A stretch of DNA of 64,000 bases from Sanguibacter keddieii DSM 10542 (GTDB lineage: Bacteria; Actinomycetota; Actinomycetes; Actinomycetales; Cellulomonadaceae): the NCBI RefSeq assembly GCF_000024925.1, contig NC_013521.1, positions 2,356,001 to 2,420,000 on the forward strand, given 5' to 3'. A program made the translations under genes and the position numbers. Within the stretch, counting starts at the first letter, position 1. Every line of letters starts with the position of its first letter. The notes under the pieces are model-generated. The model made no database searches and was not told the origin of the DNA. It worked only from the letters and a program-made list of their open reading frames with translations. Shown here piece after piece: positions 43,466 to 51,447 of the stretch.

Positions 43466-43954
43466 ATGGCACAGGTGAGCCTCGCCCGGTGGTCGGACGA
43501 CGACCTCGCGCTGCTCCGCGCCGGCAACGCGCCCGGCATGACGGCCCACCTCGGCGGACCGGAGACCGAGGCGCAGGTCCTCGACCGGCACGAGCGATAC
43601 CTGCGGTACTGGGAGACGGGCGAGGCCCGCATGTTCCGCATCGTCGCCGACGGCGACCCGGTCGGCGCGGTCGGCTGGTGGTCGACGACGTGGCGCGGTG
43701 CCGACGTCCACGAGACCGGCTGGTTCGTGGTGCCCGAGGCGCAGGGGCGCGGGCACGCAGCGGCGGCTGTCCGGCTCGTCGTCGACGACGCACGGGAGCA
43801 CGGTCGGTTCCCGCTGCTCACGGCCTTCCCGAGCGCTGACAACCTCGCGTCGAACGCGCTGTGCGCCGCCACGGGGTTCACGGTCCGCGGGACAGAGGAC
43901 ATCGAGTTCCGCGGCACCCACCTGCACGTCACCGTGTGGAGCGTCGACCTCTGA
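43466..43954 (+). CDS. GNAT family acetyltransferase (RimJ/RimL type)
   Basis: The 162-residue protein begins with VSLARWSDDDLALLRAGNAP, a typical start of the RimJ-like group, and has GWFVVPEAQGRGHAAAAVRL as the acetyl-CoA pyrophosphate loop (Q-G-R-G-H-A) and NLASNALCAATGFTVRGTED at the end. It probably acetylates an N-terminal amine or an amino group of a small molecule. The start is leaderless. It is convergent with the lipoprotein gene, only one base apart. Confidence 0.9.
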   Translation: MAQVSLARWSDDDLALLRAGNAPGMTAHLGGPETEAQVLDRHERYLRYWETGEARMFRIVADGDPVGAVGWWSTTWRGADVHETGWFVVPEAQGRGHAAAAVRLVVDDAREHGRFPLLTAFPSADNLASNALCAATGFTVRGTEDIEFRGTHLHVTVWSVDL

Positions 43955-43955
43955 G

Positions 43956-44408
43956 TCAGCTCGACAGCACCTTGTCGCACAGCGCCAGGAGGTCCTTGAG
44001 CGCATCGAGGTCCTCCTCGGCCATCGCGTCCTGACGGGCCTCGACCTGCGAGCGGCTCATCTCGGAGAGCAGCAGGCCCGCGCCCCGGCAGATCGCGTCG
44101 CTGGACCTGAGGTCGGCGGCCTCGACGTCGGCCAGCAGGTCGTGGACGCCGCTGCCGAACATCTGCTCCTCGGTCGCCGACGGGGAGCCGGCTCCCGAGG
44201 ACGTGGACCCGGTCGGGTCCGCCTCCGGGTCGAGCGGGCGGAGCTCCTCCTCGGTGGGCTCGTCGCTCGGGTCGTCGGACGGTGTCGGGCTCGGGGCGGG
44301 GCTCGGGGCGGCGACCACGGGGGAAGAGTCCTTCGGGGCGGGCGTCATGCAGCCGCTCAGGGGCAGCACGAGCGCGACCAGGCAGGCGGACGCGGTCCGG
44401 AGTCTCAT
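43956..44408 (-). CDS. small lipoprotein, paralogue of the one at 53423-53938
   Basis: A 150-residue predicted lipoprotein: positively charged start, hydrophobic stretch and lipobox LSGC (Cys20), then a Pro/Ser/Asp/Glu-rich spacer of about 65 residues and a conserved helical domain of about 65 residues (MFGSGVHDLLADVE, then ICRGAGLLLSEMSRSQVEAR, then EDLDALKDLLALCDKVL). The two Cys in this domain are kept in the paralogue and may form a disulfide. I do not recognise the family. The protein would sit on the outside of the membrane with a free helical module. Confidence 0.75.
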   Translation of the reverse strand: MRLRTASACLVALVLPLSGCMTPAPKDSSPVVAAPSPAPSPTPSDDPSDEPTEEELRPLDPEADPTGSTSSGAGSPSATEEQMFGSGVHDLLADVEAADLRSSDAICRGAGLLLSEMSRSQVEARQDAMAEEDLDALKDLLALCDKVLSS

Positions 44409-44478
44409 CGTGACGGTCCCTCTCGAGGTCGTGAGCGCGGTCGAGCGGGAGCCGTCCCCCGCAGGCGCGATGGTCAGG

Positions 44479-44964
44479 TTACCGCGCGAGGTCGCGGACC
44501 AGGCGGGGGCGTCTCCCCCGGCGGACGTCGGAGACCCAGCCGCGCGCCGGGTACGCGAGACGGACGACGAAGTAGTTGACGTACTCCACCACCCCGAAGG
44601 CCCAGATGCCGAGGACCGCGAGCGTCGCCACGGGACGCTCCGGGAGCCACGCGAGCACGCCGACGAGCCCAGCAGCCAGGAGCACCGGGTCGACGGCCCG
44701 GAGCGCGCGGTAGACCTGCGCCACGGGCGCGGGCATCGACGAGCGAAGGACCCACCGGCGCGCCAGCAGCCAGTAGGCGCCGCCCTGGACCAAGACGACG
44801 ACGAGCGGAACGAGGGCCGCCCACAGCGCGAACGAGCTGTCGTCACCGAGCCACGGGCTCACGACGGTGGTCCCTACCAGCACGAAGACCGCAGCCGCCG
44901 CGAGCTCACCGAGCCCGAGGCTCAGGTGGGTGCGGCGCGCTGCGGCTCGTCGGTGGTCGTGCAT
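44479..44964 (-). CDS. multi-pass membrane protein, unknown function
   Basis: The 161-residue protein has about four hydrophobic segments (near residues 20-38, 48-66, 85-103 and 108-125) and a very basic C-terminus (WVSDVRRGRRPRLVRDLAR). No family is recognised. A leaderless promoter (TACGGT six bases upstream of the ATG) supports the start at 44964. It is divergent from the small ORF and ABC exporter operon, so the two share a short promoter gap. Confidence 0.7.
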   Translation of the reverse strand: MHDHRRAAARRTHLSLGLGELAAAAVFVLVGTTVVSPWLGDDSSFALWAALVPLVVVLVQGGAYWLLARRWVLRSSMPAPVAQVYRALRAVDPVLLAAGLVGVLAWLPERPVATLAVLGIWAFGVVEYVNYFVVRLAYPARGWVSDVRRGRRPRLVRDLAR

Positions 44965-44970
44965 CCGAAC

Positions 44971-44976
44971 ACCGTA
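44971..44976 (-). promoter_or_regulatory. -10 box of leaderless membrane protein gene
   Basis: On the minus strand TACGGT ends six bases before the ATG at 44964. Confidence 0.55.
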
Positions 44977-45030
44977 TCGACGCCGGAGGCATGAGTGGCC
45001 CAGACCACCCCCGCCAGAAGGAGCAGCGCT

Positions 45031-45258
45031 GTGAGTGGAGCATCGCGGAGGACAGACGACGAACTGGCGACGGCGAGCATCAGTCCGGAGGATCACGCTG
45101 CCGATATCACTCGATTGTCACTCGGAGACGGCGTGACCTTGCCCATCGCGATTTGTCTTGTCATACGTCGAGGCCCCGCACAGTATCGAGTCAGCCCCCG
45201 GCAGAGCCGCACGCGCTCGACGGAGGACGACCACTGCACGACGAGAGGACAGGCGTGA
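45031..45258 (+). CDS. small ORF coupled to an ABC-2 exporter, possible exported peptide or its precursor
   Basis: A GTG at 45031 is preceded by AAGGAG at ideal spacing (45018-45023) and opens a 75-codon frame whose stop overlaps the GTG of the ABC ATPase gene (GTGA). The first half is acidic (TDDELATASISPEDHAADIT), then a short hydrophobic part DGVTLPIAICLVI, then a basic, Ser/Thr-rich tail with a second Cys. About a third of its codons end in A or T, far more than in neighbouring genes. The ribosome site and coupling argue it is translated; composition could fit a precursor peptide or a leader ORF. No peptide-modifying enzyme is adjacent. Confidence 0.5.
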   Translation: MSGASRRTDDELATASISPEDHAADITRLSLGDGVTLPIAICLVIRRGPAQYRVSPRQSRTRSTEDDHCTTRGQA

Positions 45259-46217
45259 GCGTTCCAGCTCTCGAGGCCCACCACCTGCGGCGAGAGTTCG
45301 GCCCGGGCCGGCACGTCGCCGTGGACGACGTCAGCCTCCGGATCGACGCCGGGGAGGTGCTCTGCCTGCTGGGGCCGAACGGCGCCGGCAAGACGACCAC
45401 GGTCAAGATGATCTCGACCCTCCTCTCCCCCACGTCTGGCGGTGTGGTCATCGACGGTGTCGACGCCGTCGCGTCACCCGCTGAGGCACGGTCGCGTCTC
45501 GGCCTGGTGCTCGGGGGCGAGCGCGGCTTCTACCTGCGGGCGAGCGCACGCGACAACCTGCTCTTCTTCGCGGACGTGCTCGGTGTGCGTCGTGGAGACC
45601 GCGAGCGCCGCGTCCGGGACGCCCTCGACGCCGTCGCCCTCGTGGACCGGGCTGACGACGCGGTCGACGCCTTCTCCCGAGGGATGCGCCAGCGTCTGCA
45701 CATCGCCCGAGGGCTGCTCAACGCGCCACGGCTGCTGCTTCTCGACGAGCCGACCAACGGCCTAGACCCGGAGATCGCCCGCGACATCCGGGACCTGGTC
45801 AAGCACCTGGCCGCCCAGGGCACCGGCATCCTGCTCACCACCCACTATCTGGCCGAGGCCGAGCAGCTGGCGACGTCCCTCGCACTCATCATGTCCGGGA
45901 AGATCGTCATCGAGGGAGACGTGGCGGATGTCGTCGCCCGGTCAGGCGTGACGACCGTGACCACGTTGTCCGTGGACGTGCTGACCGACGCCGACCTCGA
46001 CCGGATCGCCGCGATCGGCGGTCTGGGAACCGTGACGACCGACGTCCGTGACGGCCGCACGCACCTCCGTCTGCCGTGGACCGGTGAGCCTGCCCTGGAC
46101 AGGCTCACCGGCGAGCTCGTCGAGATTCACGGGGCGGTCCCGCCAGACCTCGTGACCCGTCGGGCGACCCTGGAGGAGAGCTACCTCGCTCTCGTGACCG
46201 TCGGGCAGCCCGGCTGA
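45255..46217 (+). CDS. ABC-2 type exporter ATP-binding protein (DrrA-like)
   Basis: The 320-residue ATPase has Walker A LLGPNGAGKTTTVKMISTLL, a signature in the form AFSRGMRQRLHIARGLLN (Ser-Arg-Gly-Met instead of LSGGQ, common in drug-type exporters), Walker B LLLLDEPTNGLDPE and a C-terminal regulatory extension of about 90 residues. It starts by overlap with the small ORF and ends by overlap (TGATG) with the first permease. The complex would export a lipid, drug or peptide. Confidence 0.92.
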   Translation: MSVPALEAHHLRREFGPGRHVAVDDVSLRIDAGEVLCLLGPNGAGKTTTVKMISTLLSPTSGGVVIDGVDAVASPAEARSRLGLVLGGERGFYLRASARDNLLFFADVLGVRRGDRERRVRDALDAVALVDRADDAVDAFSRGMRQRLHIARGLLNAPRLLLLDEPTNGLDPEIARDIRDLVKHLAAQGTGILLTTHYLAEAEQLATSLALIMSGKIVIEGDVADVVARSGVTTVTTLSVDVLTDADLDRIAAIGGLGTVTTDVRDGRTHLRLPWTGEPALDRLTGELVEIHGAVPPDLVTRRATLEESYLALVTVGQPG

Positions 46218-46966
46218 TGCCCTGGCTGCGGATGCTCGTGTTCCACCTGCGCCTGTTCGGGAAGAACACCTATTTCTCCCAGCTGATGGTGACATCTACC
46301 CTGTCGATCCTCGCCCTCCAGCTGCTCGCGGCTCACGGGAACGGTGCACCGGACGGCGAACCGCTCTGGTTGCGTGCCGGCATGGTCGGCACCTGGTCGG
46401 TGTGCACGGTCGCCGCCGGCATGATCGGCTTCCAACGGTTCCAGGGGACGCTGGTGCACCTGCTGATGACCCCGTCCTCGCCGTCACGCACGCTGCTCCC
46501 GCTGGTCGCGTCTGCCGCGACCTTCGGCCTTCTCGCCTTCCCGCTCGCCGGGCTGGGCTCGGCCGTCTTCGGTCGTGTCCCGTCGGCAGGCTCGTGGACG
46601 GTCCTCGCCCTGGGTGTTCTCCTCTTCTGGCTCTCCTGCCTGTCGATCTCGTCGCTGGTGTCGGCAGTCTTCGTCCTCACCCCGAACGCGATCACCTACG
46701 AAGGGCTCCTCACCGTGCCCCTGGTGCTCCTGAGCGGCGTGTTCGGGATCCCGGCGGCCGTTCCCTCGGCCGTCGTGACCCTCACCTACGCGCTGCCGAC
46801 CACGCCTGCGGTGCGGATCGTCCTGGACCAGCCCACCGGCACCGAGCTCGCCACGCTCGTCCTCGCCTGCGTCGGCCTGTGCCTCCTCTGGGGTGCCGCC
46901 GCCCGGTGGGCGCTCTCTCGCGCGGCACGTCGGGCTCGCGTCACGGGCACCTTGGAGGTGGTCTGA
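46217..46966 (+). CDS. ABC-2 type permease, first of two
   Basis: A 249-residue membrane protein with six hydrophobic segments; the second cytoplasmic region FQRFQGTLVHLLMTPSSPSRTLL resembles the coupling loop of ABC-2 permeases such as DrrB. Its ATG overlaps the ATPase stop. Together with the next gene it should make a heterodimeric channel. Confidence 0.88.
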   Translation: MPWLRMLVFHLRLFGKNTYFSQLMVTSTLSILALQLLAAHGNGAPDGEPLWLRAGMVGTWSVCTVAAGMIGFQRFQGTLVHLLMTPSSPSRTLLPLVASAATFGLLAFPLAGLGSAVFGRVPSAGSWTVLALGVLLFWLSCLSISSLVSAVFVLTPNAITYEGLLTVPLVLLSGVFGIPAAVPSAVVTLTYALPTTPAVRIVLDQPTGTELATLVLACVGLCLLWGAAARWALSRAARRARVTGTLEVV

Positions 46967-46967
46967 G

Positions 46968-47753
46968 ATGACGAGCCGTGGACCTGTCGGGACGTCGCTG
47001 CGGATCGCTCGTGTGTCGACCCCGGAGCTGACGACCGCGTCGACCGCGCTCACGTCCCTCGTCGCCGTGCCGCTGCTCGAGGTGCTCCTCATCGTCGCCG
47101 TCTCGGCGTCTCTGGGTGGTGACGACCTCGTCCGCACCGCCTACGCGGCGATCATCCTCGCCTACGGGCTGAGCATCATCACCGGGACCGTCGGGCAGGT
47201 CACGAGGGACCGGCAGATCGGGGTGCTGCAAGAGGCTCTCATGTCACGGTTCTTCTACCTGCCGTACTGGTTGGGCAAGGTCACCGTACCGGCGGTCCTC
47301 GGGGCTGCGGTCGCTGTGGCATCCAGCCTCGCGGTGCTGCTCGTCGACCCTGAACGCTCCGCGCAGGCCTTCGTCGGCACGGTCGCCCTGCTGCCTGTCG
47401 TCACCGTCGGAGCCAGCCTGGCTGCCGTCGGGGTCGCGACGCTCTCTGTGGGCGCCAGCGATCCGTACCTCGTGGCGAACGTCGCTCAAGGGGTCCTGCC
47501 GCTGACCGCTGGGGTGGTCGTGCCGCTGTCGTCCTATCCGGCGGTGCTCGCGCACGCAGCGTCGGCGCTCCCGTTCACCGCGGCCGTCGAGGCGATGCGG
47601 GTCCTCCAGGACGGCGGGGACGCCGCCCTGGTCGCGACACTCATGACCAGGGAGCTGCTCGTGTGCGCGGTCTGGTTCGTGGTCGGTGCCGTCGTCAGCA
47701 GACGGGTCGTGCGCGCGCTGCGCGACGGACGTCGTCGAGAGGAGATCTGGTGA
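46968..47753 (+). CDS. ABC-2 type permease, second of two
   Basis: The 261-residue membrane protein has six hydrophobic segments and the coupling region RDRQIGVLQEALMSRFFYLPYW, which matches the role of the same part in the first permease. GGAGG lies 10 bases before the ATG. The operon (small ORF, ATPase, two permeases) ends here; the next gene is on the opposite strand. Confidence 0.88.
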   Translation: MTSRGPVGTSLRIARVSTPELTTASTALTSLVAVPLLEVLLIVAVSASLGGDDLVRTAYAAIILAYGLSIITGTVGQVTRDRQIGVLQEALMSRFFYLPYWLGKVTVPAVLGAAVAVASSLAVLLVDPERSAQAFVGTVALLPVVTVGASLAAVGVATLSVGASDPYLVANVAQGVLPLTAGVVVPLSSYPAVLAHAASALPFTAAVEAMRVLQDGGDAALVATLMTRELLVCAVWFVVGAVVSRRVVRALRDGRRREEIW

Positions 47754-47784
47754 GCGCGGTGACCACGGCGCCTCCCTCGTGCCG

Positions 47785-48099
47785 TCAGTCGCCGACGGGT
47801 GTGAGCCAGCGGATCTGGAGGTCTTCGGCGAGGTACTCCATGCGGTGGTCCTGGAACTCCTGCATGTGCGGGAGGGCGAGGTGCGCCGCGAGGTCCTCGG
47901 CCGACCGCCACCGCTCGTAGAAGACGAGATCGCCGTTCTCGGCGGTGTGCAGGACGTAGTCGACCGCCCCCTCCTCGGCACGGGTCGGTGCGACGAAGGA
48001 CTGGAGCAGCGAGGCGAGGTCTGCTGCGCGCTCGGGACGTGGTCGCGCGACTCCGACGAGGGCGACGGGACCAGAGGACGAAGGTATGGTGATGGACAT
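47785..48099 (-). CDS. antibiotic biosynthesis monooxygenase (ABM) domain protein
   Basis: The 104-residue protein is a dimeric alpha-beta-barrel ABM protein: VALVGVARPRPERAADLASLL, EEGAVDYVLHTAENGDLVFYERW and LALPHMQEF with the conserved His. Such proteins oxidise quinol-like or polyketide substrates without cofactor or act in stress response. It is divergent from an ArsR-type regulator, with twin operators over both start regions. The ATG is leaderless (TACAGT six bases upstream). Confidence 0.88.
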   Translation of the reverse strand: MSITIPSSSGPVALVGVARPRPERAADLASLLQSFVAPTRAEEGAVDYVLHTAENGDLVFYERWRSAEDLAAHLALPHMQEFQDHRMEYLAEDLQIRWLTPVGD

Positions 48100-48103
48100 A
48101 CCT
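48082..48103. promoter_or_regulatory. ArsR-type operator 1, over the ABM gene start
   Basis: AGGTATG-N8-CATACCT is a perfect seven-base dyad that covers the ABM start codon. It pairs with a second copy 41 bases away. Confidence 0.75.
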
Positions 48104-48105
48104 GC

Positions 48106-48111
48106 ACTGTA
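48106..48111 (-). promoter_or_regulatory. -10 box of leaderless ABM gene
   Basis: On the minus strand TACAGT ends six bases before the ATG at 48099. Confidence 0.55.
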
Positions 48112-48122
48112 GAGATCGACCT

Positions 48123-48144
48123 AGGTACGACGCAAGCCATACCT
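48123..48144. promoter_or_regulatory. ArsR-type operator 2, before the regulator gene
   Basis: AGGTACG-N8-CATACCT repeats operator 1 with one base change and the same eight-base spacer, just before the ribosome site of the regulator. Confidence 0.75.
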
Positions 48145-48156
48145 GAAGGAGGGGTC

Positions 48157-48468
48157 ATGCCACGAGAGCTCGACCTGGGCGCGGCGCTCACCGCGCTCGC
48201 CCACCCGTCACGCCGCCAGGTCGTCGTCGACCTGGCGCACGACGCCGACGACCGCGAGCGCGCCTGCGGCTCCTTCGACCTCCCCGTGTCGAAGGCGACC
48301 AAGACCCACCACTTCAAGGTGCTCCGCGAGGCCGGGCTGGTCACCCAGCGCGACCACGGCAACGGCAGCACTCTCACCCTCCGTCGCGCGGAGATCGACC
48401 GGGACCTGCCGGGACTGCTCGGGCTGCTCCTCACGGAGGACGCGACGCAGACCAGCGCAGACGACTGA
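48157..48468 (+). CDS. ArsR/HxlR-like winged-helix regulator
   Basis: The 103-residue protein has the ArsR helix-turn-helix order: LGAALTALAHPSRRQVVVDL, then the recognition helix region LPVSKATKTHHFKVLREAGL and the wing VTQRDHGNGSTLTLRR. There is no metal-binding CxC, so it senses something else than arsenite-type ions. GAAGGAGG precedes the ATG. Two identical operators in the shared promoter suggest autoregulation and control of the ABM gene. Confidence 0.9.
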   Translation: MPRELDLGAALTALAHPSRRQVVVDLAHDADDRERACGSFDLPVSKATKTHHFKVLREAGLVTQRDHGNGSTLTLRRAEIDRDLPGLLGLLLTEDATQTSADD

Positions 48469-48474
48469 GGAGAA

Positions 48475-48540
48475 GTCCGTGCCCCGTCGACAGCAGTTCC
48501 TGGCCTGGAGGCAGGGCATCGTGCCGCCGGGGCCACGGAC
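48475..48540. repeat. inverted repeat at the ends of convergent genes
   Basis: GTCCGTG plus CCCCG (48475-48486) can pair with CGGGG plus CACGGAC (48528-48540), with one bulged base and a loop of about 40 bases. It may act as a terminator for the convergent genes. Confidence 0.3.
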
Positions 48541-48541
48541 C

Positions 48542-50464
48542 TCACCCGACGGGAACGACGGGCCGCGTCGCAGTCGCCCGCACAGCCCCGACGACCGTCG
48601 TCGAGCCGGCGACCGCGACGACGGCGAGAGCCAGCGCTGCGAAGACCGGCAGGTCGAAGCCTGCCGTCACCGACCCCACGAGCCCGTACCCGACGCCCAC
48701 CAGCGCGGGGAGCACGGAGAGCGTCCCGATGACGAGGGCGGCCACCGCGACGGCGGTCGCCTCGACCACGGAGGTCGTCAGGACCTGGCGCCGGGTCGCG
48801 CCGGTGCGGCGCAGGAGGGCGTGCTCGGGGCGCCTCGACCCGGCGAGCATCGCGAGGGTGTTGGCCGCGGCGGCGGCCACGAAGACGAGGAGCGCGGCCA
48901 GCAGGACGGCGGAGAGGCGCTGCTGGCCGGCCGCGGCGTCGACGGCCGCATCGGCGTAGGCGGCGGGGTCGTCGGCCCGCAGACCGAGGTGCTGCACGGC
49001 TGAGCGCACCGACTCGGCACCCGGCCCGTCGCCTCCGGCAGTCTGGACGAGCAGTGCGTCCGCCGTGCTGCCCGCCGGCAGGTTGTCCTCGCCGACGAGG
49101 TAGTCGCCGAACCCGAGCGACCTGTCGTAGACGGCGACGATCGTCAGCGCCGACTCCTGACCGTCGACGCGGACGGTGACCTCTCCCCCGAGCCCGGTCC
49201 CCGACCCGAGCAGGGAGTCGCGGCCGACGGCCACGGTGCCCGGTGTCATGAGGTCGGCGAGGTCACCGGACCGCACGTCGGGGTCGACGAGCAGCCCGTC
49301 GCCGGACAGCACCTGCAGCGCCGTCGGTTCCCAGGCCAACGCGCCGAGGCCGGGGACGCCGTCCATCTCCTCGTCGGTGCGCACCTCGGCGTCCTGCGCG
49401 CGCAGGGTCGTCGTGCCGTCGACGCCGGGCAGCGCGGTGACCGTGGCGACGTCCTGCGCGCTGAGGCCTGACTCTTCCGACCCAGGCCGCACGACGAGGT
49501 CCGCGGTGATGCCCTCTTCGAGCTGGAGGCCGGTCGCGGCGAGGACCGCGCGGTTGGTGCCGGTCTGGACGGTGCCGAGCGCCAGGAGCAGCGCGAGCGG
49601 GATGATCGCGGCGGTGAGCCGTCGTGAGAAGCCGCGGGCGTTGGCCAGCGCGAGGGTGAGGCTCGAGCTCCCGGTCCCCCGGGCGAGCACCAGCCCGTGG
49701 CGGGCCAGGGTGGCCACGACCGCCGGTCCGGCGAGCGCGGCGGAGGTGATGAGCAGGAACGCGGACGACGCGCCGGTCGCGCTGCCGATGATCCCGGGGA
49801 CCACGAAGGGCACGCCGGCGACGCCGAGACCGAGTCCGAGGGTGGACCACGCGGCGATGCGGCGGCCCGGGCTCAGGACCGAGGGCTCGACGGCGCTGCT
49901 CCGGACGGCCGCGGTCGGGCTGAGCCGGGCGGTCTCCCGGGCCGCGACACGGGCGGTCACGGCGCCGGTTGCCCCGAGCAGCAGGACGGTCGCCAGGACG
50001 GGCCACGGGGACAGCGGGAGCTCGAAGCCGACGGGGACGATCTCGTCGGAGGTGAGCAACGGTGTCGCGGCCCGGGCGAGGAGCAGACCGGGGACGGCTC
50101 CGGCGGCGGTCGCGGCGGTGAAGACGATCGAGACCTCCGCCGCGATCATCGAGCGAACCTGCCGAGGTGTCGCACCGACGGCGCGCAGCAGCGCGAACTG
50201 CGCACGACGCTCGCGCAGGGCAGCCGCGTAGGCGGAGGCGACGACGAGCACGACGACAAGGATGGTGGTCCCGGCGAAGGACCCGGTCACGGCGGACAGC
50301 ATGGGCAGGGACTCCCCCGACGCGGTGCCTCGCAGACCGGCCTCCATCCAGGCGGCGGTCGCGGTGAGGAGCGCGGAGGCGAGGGCGACCATGAGGAAGC
50401 TCCCGACGATGCTCGAGCGGTGCGCGCGCAGCGCAGAGCGGGCGAAGGACCACATGGCGCTCAC
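48542..50464 (-). CDS. FtsX-like ABC transporter permease (MacB type)
   Basis: The 640-residue protein has two FtsX-like blocks, each with hydrophobic helices near SGLSAQ/external domains: the N-terminal helix FARSALRAHRSSIVGSFLMV, a first block with LRERRAQFALLRAVGATPRQ and a second with RRPEHALLRRTGATRRQVLT, the typical cytoplasmic loops. Such transporters expel peptides, drugs or lipoproteins or work as mechanotransmitters. Its GTG overlaps the stop of the ATPase gene (GTGA). The two-component system upstream on the same strand may regulate it. Confidence 0.9.
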   Translation of the reverse strand: MSAMWSFARSALRAHRSSIVGSFLMVALASALLTATAAWMEAGLRGTASGESLPMLSAVTGSFAGTTILVVVLVVASAYAAALRERRAQFALLRAVGATPRQVRSMIAAEVSIVFTAATAAGAVPGLLLARAATPLLTSDEIVPVGFELPLSPWPVLATVLLLGATGAVTARVAARETARLSPTAAVRSSAVEPSVLSPGRRIAAWSTLGLGLGVAGVPFVVPGIIGSATGASSAFLLITSAALAGPAVVATLARHGLVLARGTGSSSLTLALANARGFSRRLTAAIIPLALLLALGTVQTGTNRAVLAATGLQLEEGITADLVVRPGSEESGLSAQDVATVTALPGVDGTTTLRAQDAEVRTDEEMDGVPGLGALAWEPTALQVLSGDGLLVDPDVRSGDLADLMTPGTVAVGRDSLLGSGTGLGGEVTVRVDGQESALTIVAVYDRSLGFGDYLVGEDNLPAGSTADALLVQTAGGDGPGAESVRSAVQHLGLRADDPAAYADAAVDAAAGQQRLSAVLLAALLVFVAAAAANTLAMLAGSRRPEHALLRRTGATRRQVLTTSVVEATAVAVAALVIGTLSVLPALVGVGYGLVGSVTAGFDLPVFAALALAVVAVAGSTTVVGAVRATATRPVVPVG

Positions 50465-51270
50465 CGCCCCGTCTCGGCGAGGCGCGCGGAGATCTCGGCC
50501 ACGGTGGGCGACACGAGGTGGCCGACGACGCTCCCGTCGGCCAGGAACAGCACCTGGTCAGCGGTGGCCGCGACGCGGGGGTCGTGGGTGACGACCACGA
50601 GGGTCTGGTCGAGCTCGTCCGACATGCGGCGCAGCAGCGCGAGGACCAGCTGGCCGGTGCGGGTGTCGAGGGCACCGGTGGGCTCGTCGGCGAACACGAC
50701 CGCCGGCCGGGTGACGAGGGCGCGGGCGATCGCGACGCGCTGCGCCTGGCCGCCCGAGAGCTCGCCGGGCAGGCGGTCCTCCATGCCGGTGAGCCCGACG
50801 GCCTCGACGAGGGACGCCTGCCACACCGGGTCAGGTCGGGTCCCGCCCAGCAGCATCGGCAGCTGGATGTTCTCGACGACCGTGAGGTGCCCCACGAGGT
50901 TGTAGGCCTGGAAGACGAAGCCGACGTGGTCGCGGCGGAACCGGGTCACGGCGTCGGGTGAGAGCGCGGTGACGTCGACGTCGCCGACCACCACCTGCCC
51001 GCTCGTCGGGGAGTCGAGGCCGGCGGCACAGCTGAGGAACGTGGACTTCCCCGAGCCGGACGGGCCCATGATCGCGGTGAACGAGCCGCGCGGGATCGCG
51101 AGGGACACCGACCGCAGCGCGGTGACGACGTCGGGGCCGTCGGGGTAGGTCTTGGACACCTGCACGAGGCGGACCGCGGTCTCGGTCGAGAGCGCGGGCA
51201 GCGAGGTGGGTGGGTGCTGGGCCTGAGGGGGCGAGGTCTGAGGGTGCGGGGTGTGAGAGCTGAGCGACAT
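50461..51270 (-). CDS. ABC transporter ATP-binding protein (MacB/LolD type)
   Basis: A 269-residue ATPase with Walker A MGPSGSGKSTFLSCAAGLD, signature GELSGGQAQRVAIARALVTR and Walker B VVFADEPTGALDTRTG, the exact pattern of the MacB/LolD branch. A 30-residue Pro/His/Ser-rich lead precedes the domain. AAGGAG is in front of the ATG. It powers the FtsX-like permease encoded next. Confidence 0.94.
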   Translation of the reverse strand: MSLSSHTPHPQTSPPQAQHPPTSLPALSTETAVRLVQVSKTYPDGPDVVTALRSVSLAIPRGSFTAIMGPSGSGKSTFLSCAAGLDSPTSGQVVVGDVDVTALSPDAVTRFRRDHVGFVFQAYNLVGHLTVVENIQLPMLLGGTRPDPVWQASLVEAVGLTGMEDRLPGELSGGQAQRVAIARALVTRPAVVFADEPTGALDTRTGQLVLALLRRMSDELDQTLVVVTHDPRVAATADQVLFLADGSVVGHLVSPTVAEISARLAETGR

Positions 51271-51447
51271 CGGGATGCTCCTTGCGGGGAGGGGATCACC
51301 GTGGGACCAGGTGATGCTCTCGACGCTACGGAGACGGGGGCGGCTGCCCTAGATGCCTGCGGAGGGACCTGGCGGCTTGCACCTTTCGGAGGAAGGCACA
51401 GGGATGCAGGGCGTCACTGGGTGGAAGACTGCGGACCAGCGCGCTCG

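Noticed and set aside
44991-45254. N-terminal extension of the ABC ATPase from an ATG at 44991
   Set aside because: The extension would be Arg/His/Ser-rich with no domain, while the overlapping 75-codon frame has a perfect ribosome site and ends by overlap with the normal ATPase start.
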